Positions 1 through 12,127 of a stretch of DNA of 26,369 nucleotides are shown here, piece after piece. Positions within the stretch are counted from its first letter, which is position 1. Every line of letters begins with the position of its first letter. Location: the NCBI RefSeq assembly GCF_000485595.1, contig NW_014578387.1, positions 113,849-140,217 of the forward strand. Reading direction: 5' to 3'. Made by a program: the position numbers and the translations under genes. This stretch comes from Priapulus caudatus (Eukaryota > Priapulida > Priapulimorpha > Priapulimorphida > Priapulidae). The notes beneath the pieces are model-generated. The model was given only the letters and a program-made list of their open reading frames with translations. It was not told where the DNA came from and made no database searches.

Positions 1-38
<38 letters not shown>
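1..38. repeat. (GATA)n microsatellite
   Basis: About nine and a half uninterrupted 4-bp units at the window edge. They lie on the side where later EPB41L4A exons should be, so probably in an intron. Confidence 0.97.
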
Positions 39-221
39 GTATAAGTGGATTGCACGTGCACGTCTCGGGGCAAGCATACTCACCGCTGAGCTTTGTGAGG
101 TGTACCCTGCGTGCATACCTCTTACTAGGTACACGAGTCACCTTGGGGGCGGGCCGGCTCAGCTGCCTGTGGTACTCCTGTGCTTCAGCCTCTGTTCGAC
201 CACTGCAGTACACGACAGCAC

Positions 222-478
222 GGTTAAACACACTGTCAGACATGCCTCAAACAATTACTCAGTGCCCACGAATATAAAAATTGTTCAATTTAGGGTTAAA
301 CGTGGTGCAACACATGAGAGCAGGGACATGTTACAATACACCGTCAGAAATCCCTCAAACAATCATAATGCTGTAACACATGAGAGCAGGGACATGTTAC
401 AATACACCGTCAGAAATCCCTCAAACAATCATAATGCTGTAACACATGAGAGCAGGGTTAAACACACTGTCAAACTGT
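222..478. repeat. 66-bp tandem repeat
   Basis: The block beginning acacatgagagcaggg recurs at 310, 376 and 442, an exact 66-bp spacing with almost no divergence between the two full units. A looser relative (ggttaaacacactgtcag) lies at 222 and again at the end. Because 66 is a multiple of 3 the region reads open on the plus strand, but the reading frame is a by-product of the period: no recognisable protein appears. It probably lies in the EPB41L4A intron downstream of the 748-809 exon. Confidence 0.9.
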
Positions 479-747
479 CAATTTCCAGTTTGTAGAATGC
501 GTATACGATTATACTGTGGGTACTACAAATTGAAAGAAATTGTCTACATACCTTCTCTGAAATTCTGCGCACGGCAGTAGTTCAGTTTTTTTCCAAGCAC
601 GCAGCAAAAGCACAAAATATGTGTAATTATATATTACTATCTGGGGAAATAACTGTCATAATTAGAACCTATCGTGAAGTAACGGAGTTTAAAAAAAGGA
701 CAACAATTATGATAATTATGTTTTTTTTAAGTAACGTATCAACTTAC

Positions 748-3700
748 CTGTATCTATGATTTGATCCGAGTGAAAATAGTTTACCAGGTCCTGCTGGATT
801 ATCACGTACCTGCGACAAACTGCAATAAAAACCCCAATGTTAAAATAATATCAGTAATACTGGATGAGAATGCTTATACAGGCAGCAGATATTCAATCAT
901 GACGCCTCACACATGACAATGACGGACAGGACAATGACGATCTTTGCTATAGGTCAACATGAAGTTATGTATCTATCACCTTCTACTGAGTGAGATAGAC
1001 AGGATTCTACTGAAGATCACGTTGTTTAAGTGTGGCCGTAAGTATGAAGTAGATGACACGCGATGCATGTATACTAACCGGAAAAATGCGTGATGCTCTA
1101 TGGCACACTTCCACAGGTGTTTGCATGCTTCTCGTGTACTACAGTCGAACCCGTATGTATTGTCAGAATTCTAAAATCATACACAAATCACATTACAGCT
1201 GCTGCAGCACAGTCACACAAGCTGCACGTGGGGGGGGGGGTTGATTTGATAAAAAACAACAACACTATATTACAAAATGAAATTATCCTTGTATATATGG
1301 TGGTACGCAGATTTTCTACTAACCGATTTATAACCATGATGTAACTAACATAATATATAGTTTAATCATACGTACATTCTTATCTCTAACCCGTAAGAAG
1401 AACTGTCGATCCCGAAAATTGAGTTTCGTTATGCGGGGCCTGGAAAATGAGATAGTTCAGTCAGTTATCATAGGTTATAATTATATAAAACAGTAGCGAT
1501 GACAAAACAAATGTTAATTATGAGTTATTAGTTTGTTAATTATTAGTTTGCTAATGTGTATTTAGCAAAAGATTTGTAGTAGGTCTCAGGGGAGAGATAG
1601 TGATCCACTAGATGGCGCATTATTAGTATAAATAAGTTGTGGATATAGAAATCAGTTAACCCTAACCCTAACCCTAATCCTTATCCTAACCCTATCCCTA
1701 ATTCTAAAATAAAACAAAATTAGCCAAAAATAATAAAAAATAAAATAAATAAGAGACAAAATTAGCCAATCAGAGCCGTCCCCTAGCGGATTACTATCTC
1801 TCCCCTGTGCAAAATTTTTGTTATAATATTGGGTACAACAGTGGTATGTAATCATAAATAAATACTACGCAACATGAAACTTAGACCTAGTACATTAGTG
1901 TTGTAACTATCGTCTTAACCCTTACCAGAAGTAGTTGCCCACTTTGACACCATCCTTTAAGATCACTATTCCAGTAGGCGTCAAACCCAGCATGTACTCA
2001 ATCTTGTCTTGTCCCTGTGTGAGAATAAACATAGTGCTACCGACAGGAAGAACAGATATTACGAAATCGGTCTGCATATCTCTATACAAAAACTCTCGAC
2101 AAAACTTTTAGATAAAAACAATATAGCGAGAGACTGATTGAACTAGGACAATATAGGTATTCAAGCAGGCGTTCAGTAGTAAACATAATATAGATACAAG
2201 CACTAGCTTTTAGAAGAGGCATTTAGAAGTTAAAAAAAAGATGTATATACTAACAGTAGTTTAATCATTAACCAGACACATATGTACTTAGCTAGTGATG
2301 GGTCAGTACGCACCAGCACTGGATGTAAGTCAACCCCATACATCTCCAGCCACTTAGCTTTGTTGAGAAACCGCAGCTCAACTGCAGCAGGCACCAGACC
2401 CCTGAAATTACACACAACACCGTACTATACACATGAACACATGTACACGTTCCCAGGAGTGAATGAAAACAAATGTTTTTAAAAAAACAACTTTTTTAAT
2501 TCACCCCTGATACCACAGTTTTTTGCACTCGACTCACACCAGCTTCCTGTGCACGTCCGATATGCGATTCTCTAGCACCTCCGACTGGTTGGGAACGAAG
2601 CGAAACTCTGACGCGTAGCCGGGGGAGTGCCGCTGTTCGTCGTAATCGCCGAGTTCAGCTGTGAAGACAAGCGACGGGTGAGTGATTAGAGGAGTCAGGA
2701 TCTCCGCTCATACACCCCTGCTGCCGCCCCGTTGTAGACTTACATCGACGTACATGCAGCAGCTTCGTAGAGCAGCTTTGTACATGCTACAGCATTGTAG
2801 ACTTACATCAAAGTACATTTAGCGCAGAAACTACACGTAAAACGAGCTATAACCTCTAAAGTCAGAACTTTCCACCTCTAAAGTGAACAAAAATGCAAAA
2901 AAGCGATCGCAACAGTGCAGTTTTTTAAGCTGATGCGACGGATCGCCATGGCAATGCATCACGCGAGCAAGGGGAGTCAGCGGGAGGACGAGGACCTCAC
3001 ACTTACACTGCAGGGCGTTGGCCCCGAGTTCCGTCGCCTCGTCAAAGTTACATGGCAGTCTTCCCTGAAGGATGTCCTGCTTTAGCTGGAGGTAGAACTG
3101 ATACCTGTGTGACACAATACAGGTGTGAGTACAGGTGTGAGTACAGGTGTGAGTACAGGTGTGAGTACAGGTGTGAGTACAGGTGTGACACAGGTGTGAG
3201 TACAGGTGTGAGTACAGGTGTGAGTGCAGGTGTGAGTACAGGTGATTACACGCGCAAATCTACAATAAGAACTGATGCTTGGGTGACATCGGCGAAAGTG
3301 TGAGTCAGTTTACACACACAAATATATTTGTATGAGAAGTGACGACGGGTGATGACTCATTCAGGTGATTCTCTATCAACATCAACATCAGCAGCGATAA
3401 CACTAAATGTCATCAGTACGCTCCAGCAGTGTGGATATGCTGGGAATAGCACATCATGGATCTTCTACGGTCAAATCAGCGTTTGATATTAGCTGGGCCT
3501 TGCTAATTTACTTGTCAATACCATAGTCAACACGAACGCCAACCTACAGAATAACATTATATAGAATACCTACATCCAGAACGCCTAAACCTATATACCT
3601 TTATAGGCAGAAGCGATGTACTAAGCACTAATAGTTCAGCGATGTTGATTATTTCTCTCGAATTATTTTACTTTCGCGTCTTGGGAATAAGAGGTAATAT

Positions 3701-5637
3701 TATCTGTTTTTGGGCACAAGGCACGTATATTTACGTTCAGTTGTTTGGAACAATTGAGCGTGTGAAACATGTTTCAAGACACTTCCTGATCATTATTTTT
3801 GCTCCTACCTTGTAATTTCCTCAAACAACTTGCTAGGGTCCGCAGCATAAAACTTCACACCAAAGTAAAACACGTAAGGTGGTCGACCTGCATTCATAGA
3901 ACAGACTCAATCAATTTTGTGACCAATGCAGTTTAAAAAACTTCTTTATAGTTCCCGCGAAGTTCAACATGAACTTTAGTAAACATTTCATATAGTTTTA
4001 ACATCAACACAAAGACAATTTATAATCATCTTTTCATTTGTTTCTTTACGAATCAAACCATGGAACCCAGTAAAATAAACTACTACCACTTTAAAAACCT
4101 GACAGTAACAATAAACATTAAATAAGGGTAGAGAGCATCATGCATATCATAACTTACACCTTAAAACTATTCAATACTTACATTGCATTTGCTCAAACAC
4201 CCGTTTTTCTGGATCCAGCCAGTTCTGTGGGAATATAAATAAAAACATTGTAACAAAGATGAATACAACTCTACTGTTCCATGTCTATTATTAATGGCAT
4301 TAACCTACTAAAAATTACCTGATCATTTTTTATGGAGTTACCCAAATAAATTGCACGTGCAGAGCTTATCTCGAGCATTAAACTAAAAATATTTCATAAG
4401 TAGATCAGATATTGTCAGCTAACCAAGTTAATTATGAACACATGCAGCAATCACACTAACTCACAGTTTGATTAGAGTGGTCAAGAAATCGTAGGCCAAA
4501 GTAGTCTTTCTCTAGCAAATTTAAGTGCTGATATATCCGATCCAACAACAACTGGCCCTTGGTAGTCGGCTAGAATGAAGAAATCCTTATTATCGTTAGA
4601 CACTACCATACAGCTACAGTACCACAGATACAACAACACTATCAATTAATAAGACTCAGTGTCTACTATATATGCATTAATTCACCCACAACTATATGAG
4701 GATGTACACAGCCAAGCGCATGTATTTTTATGTGTAAATGTGTCACTTTTTTTCTACTAAGCTCATCTTCAAAGATGCCCATGAAACAGCTATATAGACA
4801 GACTTTCTAACAGAACATTTCTAGTGACTAATCACTTAGAACTGCACAAATGCTATCTATATCTACAAATAACAATCACTTGGATGCTATCGCCAGAAAA
4901 CGTAAACAAACGACATTTGTATATTTGCTAATGCGACACCATCTGCTGCAAGGACGGATGTACGTAAACACACAACATAGACGCTGAAAATTCGTCATCC
5001 CTGCATTCAACAACAAACGTGTTTAACACATGCAAACATAGAGCCTAGCTACAGTATTTACAAGGTGCACAATATTCATATCGATTATCAGTTTGTTTGA
5101 GTTGGATCTATAGGGGCAGGAAGCACATGTCCCTGTTGTTGCCATCTCGTTACATTCGGCATGTTACATTAGGGTTAGGGTTAGGTTTACAGTTAGGAAT
5201 ATGGTTAGGGTTAGGGTTATGATTGGGATTGGGAGTTTGAATAGGATTAGGGTTATGGCGAGTGTCAGGGTCAGAGTCAGCGTCAATGTCAGGCTTATGG
5301 TTAGGGTTAGGGATATGGTAAGGTTTAGGGTTAGGATCAGAGTCAGTTTCAGCCTTGGGGTTAGGGTTAAGGTTAGTGTTCGGGTTATGGTTAGGATTAG
5401 GGTTAGGGTTAGGGTTAGAGTTAGGGTAAATATTATCAGGAGTGAATAATAGAGATCTATTATTTACTCCTGATATTATGGTTAAGGTTATGATTGGGGT
5501 TAGGGTCAAGGTCAGGGTTAGGGATAATATTAGGGTTCAGATACCTGTATGTCAATTTTAAGGTCGGTTTCATCGAGGAGGACGACCTGACAAGGGATGT
5601 CCGGGTCATGTGAGTCGTCTGCTCCGCAGCAGCCCAT
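748..5637 (-). CDS. EPB41L4A: EPB41L4A-type band 4.1-like FERM protein, 5' part, 11 exons
   Basis: Eleven exons were joined by hand, all with GT-AG borders and compatible phases: 5545-5637, 4465-4569, 4182-4224, 3809-3887, 3007-3104, 2538-2658, 2314-2401, 1926-2014, 1376-1439, 1075-1170, 748-809. They give 938 nt, about 312 residues, of a protein that continues off the left edge. The start MGCCGADD was chosen because it matches the short MGC N-terminus of this subfamily and an in-frame TAG lies at 5662-5664. FERM lobe F1 runs from about residue 15 to 90 (DYFGLRFLD, then NWLDPEKR). F2 is about 105-210 ([45 protein letters not shown]). F3 is about 215-295 ([29 protein letters not shown]). The FERM-adjacent segment [12 protein letters not shown] follows. 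Family members are membrane-cytoskeleton adaptors. The combination QGRLPC/SELGDYD/YFWPRIT fits EPB41L4A better than EPB41L4B or EPB41L5. The exon border at 1075 is the least sure: a donor at 1079 breaks the frame. Confidence 0.93.
1230..1240. repeat. Poly-G run of 11
   Basis: Eleven consecutive G between the EPB41L4A exons at 1075-1170 and 1376-1439. On the gene's own strand it is a C-run in the intron. Confidence 0.95.
1588..1806. mobile_element. MITE-like element with 24-bp inverted termini around a TTAGGG-like core
   Basis: The left arm at 1588-1611 begins aggggagagatag. The right arm at 1783-1806 is its reverse complement with 2 mismatches in 24. The 219-bp interior holds a run of CCCTAA-type units (1656-1705) and an AT-rich stretch in which acaaaattagccaa occurs twice. 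No coding capacity is visible and no clear target-site duplication was found, so the superfamily is unassigned. It sits in an EPB41L4A intron. Confidence 0.7.
1656..1705. repeat. Interstitial telomere-like tract (CCCTAA)n, degenerate
   Basis: Three perfect ccctaa units followed by drifting variants (ccttat, ccctat, ccctaatt), inside the MITE-like element at 1588-1806. Confidence 0.9.
3117..3244. repeat. 12-bp minisatellite at an EPB41L4A splice acceptor
   Basis: The unit aggtgtgagtac is repeated about ten times with one interruption (aggtgtgacac) and a single substitution. On the gene strand the array reads gtactcacacct and ends about a dozen bases before the acceptor AG at 3105-3106, so it supplies the intron's 3' end and probably its pyrimidine tract. 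Confidence 0.95.
5169..5535. repeat. Long degenerate telomere-like tract (TTAGGG)n
   Basis: About 370 bp of ttaggg/gttagg variants with many point changes (gtcagggtcagagtc, tatggttaggatt), in the first intron of EPB41L4A. Reading frames across it give low-complexity VRVRV or NPNPN peptides and are not genes. A near-perfect palindrome (5430-5478) is embedded near the right end. Confidence 0.93.
5430..5478. repeat. Near-perfect palindrome inside the telomere-like tract
   Basis: Arms of about 23 bp, atattatcaggagtgaata going in and tatttactcctgatattat coming out, with one mismatch and a 3-4 base centre. They are AT-rich enough to extrude as a cruciform. The arms contain no TTAGGG unit, so this is a separate small insertion. 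Confidence 0.85.
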
Positions 5638-5770
5638 CGTTGCTACGACGCTCAACCGTTGCTACGTTGCTCGGCCGTTGCTACGACGCTCGACCGTTGC
5701 TACGACGCTCGACCGTTGCTACGACGCTCGACCGTTGCTACGACGCTCGACCGTTGCTACAACGCTCGTC
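5638..5770. repeat. Seven 19-bp tandem repeats adjoining the EPB41L4A start codon
   Basis: Units begin at 5638, 5657, 5676, 5695, 5714, 5733 and 5752. The consensus is cgttgctacgacgctcgac. The middle four are identical, while the outer three carry substitutions. The first base of the array is the base just upstream of the ATG on the minus strand, so the array is 5' UTR or core promoter of EPB41L4A. Each unit carries two CpGs inside the repeat and a GTTGCTA element, on the minus strand TAGCAAC, which resembles an RFX half-site (RGYAAC). Confidence 0.95.
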
Positions 5771-6406
5771 TGTGCAACATTCACCAGCCGCCTGCCAGCC
5801 GATGATGACAGACGCGTCTGCTATCCTCCGCTGTCGACGACTACCTATAGAGACACGCACACGTGTCGTGACGAGGAAAAGCGATTAGCGATTTCAACCA
5901 CTTTTATGAGGCGCGATGATGCGCGCACCATGGCACAATTTCGGGTGCGCGGTGGAGCGCGAGCGCGATCGCGCCCCTTAAAAATGAAAGCCTGCTACTC
6001 CCTAACCCTAATCTTAACCCTAACCATATCAAATAGTGACCAGGGTACGTTCTGGTATACTATACCGGACCGTACCCAGGGTACGTTCCGGCAGTACCCA
6101 TAGACCCTATGTCTATGACTATGACTATGAGCGCCAGTGGCAGTGCACAGTCACCGAGTCAGTGCCAGCACTGATCAGTGATCGCACATAAGCCCTTCAC
6201 AATTCCGTCCGGATTCTATTTAACGTATATAGTAACTTGGTTGCTAATTGCAGCGTATTTAACCCCAGTTAAGATCGTAGAATAGATCGTCTTACCGTAA
6301 CTCCGTTGAATGAACCATCCAAACAAGAAAAGCTCACAAACAAAGTTGGAAACCGGATGCGGCTGCCGCGACGCCACACAACCATTATAGGTGGCGCCTA
6401 CTACAT
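5771..6406. promoter_or_regulatory. Divergent EPB41L4A / RPS15 promoter region
   Basis: EPB41L4A leaves to the left from 5637 and RPS15 to the right, so this interval must hold both promoters. 5771-5990 is strikingly CpG-rich for the window, with words such as gcgcgatcgcgc at 5960-5980. 6001-6028 is a short CCCTAA-type tract. 6030-6080 holds two copies of cagggtacgttc. Open frames on the plus strand here (through the repeats to 6103, with an ATG at 5930 in good context) are not recognisable proteins. Confidence 0.5.
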
Positions 6407-6437
6407 CCTCTTTGAATAAGCAATCACAGAAATCATG
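6407..6437 (+). promoter_or_regulatory. RPS15: Candidate RPS15 5'TOP exon 1 (UTR plus ATG)
   Basis: RPS15 exon 2 starts with the codon after Met, so exon 1 must end exactly with ATG followed by a GT donor. Between 5780 and 6812 the only ATG followed by GT that I found is at 6435, with donor gtttgt, which is weak. It is preceded by a pyrimidine tract CCTCTTT (6407-6413) of the 5'TOP type used by ribosomal protein genes, and by an AT-rich element ttatag about 24 bp further up. The position is inferred, not proven. Confidence 0.42.
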
Positions 6438-6812
6438 GTTTGTGAAATATTTCTGTCTTATATCGGGTCTAATCTGCGTTGTAATGAAATTATCAACCAC
6501 ATACATAACATATCTTGAAAGGGAAAAACATCTTGTTAACAAAAATTGCTATATATTTATAGCTTATCGTTTTAAAATGTGCCGCAACGTATTTTCTGTA
6601 AGGTACAATCTAATGAAAACAATGTTACGTATGTATGTTTACAGTGATATTTTCTATTTCGCAACTGTTCTTATTAATGTATTATGAGTTGGAGCAGGAC
6701 GTTCACCCAACCCGTATTACCTGCTAATGCTTGAGCACCCACGTCAGAAAACAACAGAATTCTCACGTTTGCATAGACTTACCATTTCGCATTTTGTATC
6801 TTCACTTTTTAG

Positions 6813-8452
<1,640 letters not shown>

Positions 8453-9893
8453 ATGTACATTTGACTTGTCTTAACCAAAAAATGTGAACAAAACATGGAG
8501 ACTTCTGCATTTATTCTTTGTTGTTGTGTACATCTCACGCTATTTTCGTAGTATAAACGGCACTGATTAAAACAAGTGCCGCAGAGCGACAGCGCTCAAC
8601 GGAAGTGTACTGTAGCCGGGTATTCTTCTGATAAACTCACTGGTAACCATCACCGGTCCTTTGTTAACAGTCAACAAATCCATGTTTAACCCTCCGCTTG
8701 AGGGTCAAAAGGTTATCAGACACTTACTCTTCGCACGTCAGCAGAAAGTACATTTCATGGTCCTTTCAATAAAGTGGTAGAAATGGTAGGTCAGCGCTGA
8801 AACAAAAAAGTTTTGCACTCGGTCCGTTAGACCATGTCCTCAGAAAATGTCTGATATCTGACCTTTCCCACACTGCCCTTTGACCTGTGACCTCCAATTT
8901 CGCACTGGTGATGGGTTTCCTCCCCATTACACTACACATCGAATATTACGAGAGTAGGTCGAGCCGTTGAGATTTGTGCCGCAATTCCGTATTTCCTCCT
9001 ATACCTTAAGTTAAGGGGGAAATATTCCCCCTCCATTGACACAAATTCACCTTTGACCCGCAAATTCGACATCCCGAGTACTTTTCGCGGACCCCCCCCC
9101 CCCCGACGTCCGCGAATATCAAGACCGTACGTGGAGCGCGTTAAGATTTGTGCCGTAAATGTTGACACACGGAACGGGACGGACGGACCATGCTATTCTA
9201 CAAGTTGCATCTGACTTCGTCAGCTGAGCTAAAAAGCAAAAAAAAAAAAAAAGCTAAAGGCAAAAGTTCCTCAATATACATGTATATTTTTATGACTTGT
9301 TTATTACAATGTACAGAGTTTAATTTTGCTTGCATATGAAATTTTGGAACAGGGGGCCCTGAACGAAGTACATCCTCTAATGTCATGACGATACGTCAAA
9401 TTAGTTTCGAACCACTGACAACTTTATCAGTTACAAATGCATGATTATGTACAAAGCTGTGTGAATACTTTGCAATGGAATTATACACTTATAGAGCGTG
9501 ACAGACAGTGGTCAACTTCATGTTAAATCTGTCTCATGGCCACAAGATGTGATGTGATATATGAAATTATGAATGGACTATCTTTAAATAGTCATTTTGG
9601 ATGATGCCTACAAAAAGTACATTACGCACACAACCATCACAACATTTATATACCGACGATGGCCGACATAATTATCCAAGCAGAGAAAGGACTGTCTACT
9701 GAGGGTCTGTTGGTGACAGGTATGTTCAAGTACCATGGAACCAAAAAGCAAGTAACATCTGCAGATCCTATTATAATGTATAGAGCAACTACTGTAGGCT
9801 TTTTACTATGCAGATATGCGTGTAAGATATGCAGATATGATGTAAGATATGCGTGTACGTTACTGTCACATTAATATCTATATAACCTATCAT
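8453..9893. other. RPS15 3' flank and non-coding interval
   Basis: Apart from the candidate poly(A) signals this stretch holds no gene I recognise. agatttgtgccg occurs twice (8970 and 9143), the poly-C hairpin is at 9084-9116, an A-run at about 9238-9252, and a short tandem of agatatgcgtgta/agatatgcagatatgatgta at about 9810-9860. An open frame from 9659 (71 codons, MADIIIQAEKGL) resembles nothing I know and is probably chance. Confidence 0.6.
9084..9116. repeat. Poly-C run within a GC-rich hairpin
   Basis: ttcgcgga (9084-9091) and tccgcgaa (9109-9116) are perfect 8-bp inverted arms around a run of 13 C (9092-9104) and gacg. Confidence 0.9.
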
Positions 9894-11607
9894 GGTGCAT
9901 ACTGTTCGTCCTAAATATTGTCAATGTCGTGGTCCCAGCTAATTTGCGATATACAGATGATACACATACTAAAGAGTACAACAAGAGATTACACTTACAA
10001 CTTTTGTTAACATCAGACAGAACAGCACGAGATAAGCCAAGTTCAGATCAGTGGTCACAGCTTAGTATGGTCAAAACCAGCTGAGTGTAGCTAGTACCGA
10101 GTTAGCTAGCTGGAGTCGGCACAGAATAGCCCCTGCTTAACTCATCTGCAGCTCCCACCACCTAATTTATTATCGCTTACCAATTTTAGAAGCACACGCT
10201 TCAGAGCGAATATTCAAGTAATAAAGTTGAAATGCTCAAAACTGGGATGAACGGTATTTTTAAAAGCTACATGACACAAGCTTTTCGTGCGTTCGTGACC
10301 TTGCAGGACAACTACAGCTGTGAGACGCGCGCTGTCAATGTCACCCATTTGCTCTTTTAGACTGTTCCAGTGCTCTGGATTCAAAGAGATCCCTGAAAGA
10401 AAATTTTGCGATAAACATCCATCCGCATATAAAACTTGATCTGATCTTTCCGTTTGCTTTTTTATTGATTCTTCCGGAGTGTGATATCGTAAATGGTCCT
10501 GCACAGTAATCATTCAGATTCGATGAGTTGCGGAATTTAAAACGTAATTTTAGCAAGTGTTCCATGACAGAAATTAATTGCATTCTACCAAGACAAACAT
10601 AGAGTAAACCTTACATCTTGAAGGTGGCATATGTCCCTGTTAGCACTTACAACTCGTGGACTAAAAAGTTGTGTATGTGTTCATTTATTACTTTTTCCTG
10701 GCTTTTGCTCTCGTCAGAATTCATGTAGTACTCCGGATGTCAACCAGCGTCTTACCCTTGAATTCGCACTGTCACAAACCTGTTCTTTGCCAACTGGAAT
10801 CATGAAAATTTTGGGTTTGGTGTTAAAAGTTGGGCATCCCCTTTGGCACTTGACCCAACGTGCTCTACTAGCAATGTGCTTGGCCATCTACTAGTGGATT
10901 GTTTAAACAGGGGGGAAGATGAGGAAAAACTGTCTTTTATAAGGTCGTGTTCTGCTTGGTGGAAATGGATCAAAATATGTCGGTTAATCTACGAAGCAAG
11001 TCTTCTGATACAGTATTAGTGAAACACTAGAAACAACTAACCTGGTTTAGAAATAACTGGAACAATATTCTAACAAGTGGAACTGGCTGAATAAATGTAA
11101 AACAACTTTAATATGGTACCAGGGTGCAAAATTAACGCGAGTCCAGAGTTAAATACTCCCTGATTTACTGTCAGACTCCCTGATTTGACATATGCAGGAG
11201 TCGTGTGACTCCCTGATAATTCTGTTATACTAACTAGTAGTAATTCGTTCCGGAGCACGGCCTCACGGAATTACCGTATTTGTTAGCAAATGTCCAAAGA
11301 AAATTTGGCAGGTGCATCGCATAAATCTTCAAAATAAGCACATGCATTATTGTTGTTACACTTTGGTTTAGAACGCTTAGACTGCGGACTCCTCATTTTG
11401 CTATGGACTCCCTCTTTTGAGGCCAGGGAGTCCGTTGGACTCCTTTGTTCAAAGTTAATTTCTACCCCTGTGGTACCGTGCAAAAAGGTGAATGAGACAT
11501 TGAAATTACCAATTTACCAAAAACATAGCGTCACCATCATCACTCTTCATTGCCTTTTTCTTCCCCTTGTCTTGATGTTTCTTTGTGACAGGAGTTGACT
11601 GTTAACA
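9894..11607 (-). pseudogene. SUB1: SUB1/PC4 gene fragment, copy A, frameshifted
   Basis: Collinear with copy B at 20870-22617 over its whole length, introns included, at roughly 95% identity by eye. The three exons correspond to 11518-11598, 10692-10793 and 10312-10392. The first keeps its frame. The second is 102 nt instead of 109, losing 1, 1, 2 and 3 bases at four places, the last beside the donor. The third is 81 nt instead of 80 and encodes PEHW where B has PEQW. As written it cannot encode a PC4 domain. Differences from B are mostly single-base losses, often in short homopolymers, and indels outnumber substitutions. That is more like uncorrected long-read error than neutral decay. Upstream on the gene strand copy A has a T-rich tract before the first acceptor, as in a normal intron, but no further SUB1 exon was found. 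The true N-terminus is absent. Confidence 0.85.
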
Positions 11608-11641
11608 CACAACAAGAACAATATTATCTATACCATTAAAC

Positions 11642-12127
11642 CAGGGGCGTAAATCCGTACGAGGAGTGGGAGGGGGGATGATCGGCGATAGCCGGGGCGA
11701 ATTAACCTTGGCTGTCGCAGGTAGGCCGCGTGCCGTAGGCATGCGATGTTGAAATATTTAAGCCATTTTCCTGCAATCTGAGGCATACTGTCATATGCCT
11801 CATTGTCATGAGGCATATTCTCATGTCTGATAACACTATCTCAACCCTAGACTCAATCCTACAAGTTAGGATTCAAAACACTTTTCATTACTTTCAGAGA
11901 GCGTACACAGTTAGGTTACTATAGTAATAATACATGGTATTAAAACACAGGTAAGATTGCAATTTCTCACAATTTCACGTGTTTTTGTATGTTTGCAACC
12001 ATACCTTTTGGCTTATTTTTTTTCTCTTTTTTTTAAATCTCAGGGGGATGTTCGTACAGGCCATCCGCCCTCTTCAAGAGCGGGGGGGGGATGGGTGGGC
12101 ACCCTCCCCTCGGGATTTACGCCCCTG
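11642..12127. mobile_element. Non-autonomous hAT-type transposon with 8-bp TSD
   Basis: The element begins caggggcgtaaatcc and ends ggatttacgcccctg, exact 15-bp inverted termini of the CAGGGGCG style common in hAT elements. It is flanked by the perfect 8-bp duplication cattaaac at 11634-11641 and 12128-12135, the hAT target length. The interior is 486 bp with G-rich stretches near both ends and no transposase. The clean duplication means the flanking DNA was continuous before insertion, so this stretch is part of one locus. Confidence 0.9.

Noticed and set aside
560-590. A 13-nt microexon of EPB41L4A (AATTTCAGAGAAG between AG and gtatgt)
   Set aside because: The splice signals fit, but the residues do not match the family after RYR and such a short exon needs transcript proof.
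5150-5509. Open frames of 82-119 codons on both strands
   Set aside because: They only read the TTAGGG-like array (VRVRV and NPNPN peptides).
5597-6103. 168-codon plus-strand frame
   Set aside because: It is held open by the 19-bp tandem repeat and overlaps EPB41L4A exon 1 on the other strand; no domain is recognisable.
10214-10583. Minus-strand frames of 80-99 codons in SUB1 copy A
   Set aside because: They are frameshifted mixtures of the last PC4 exon and its intron, not separate genes.
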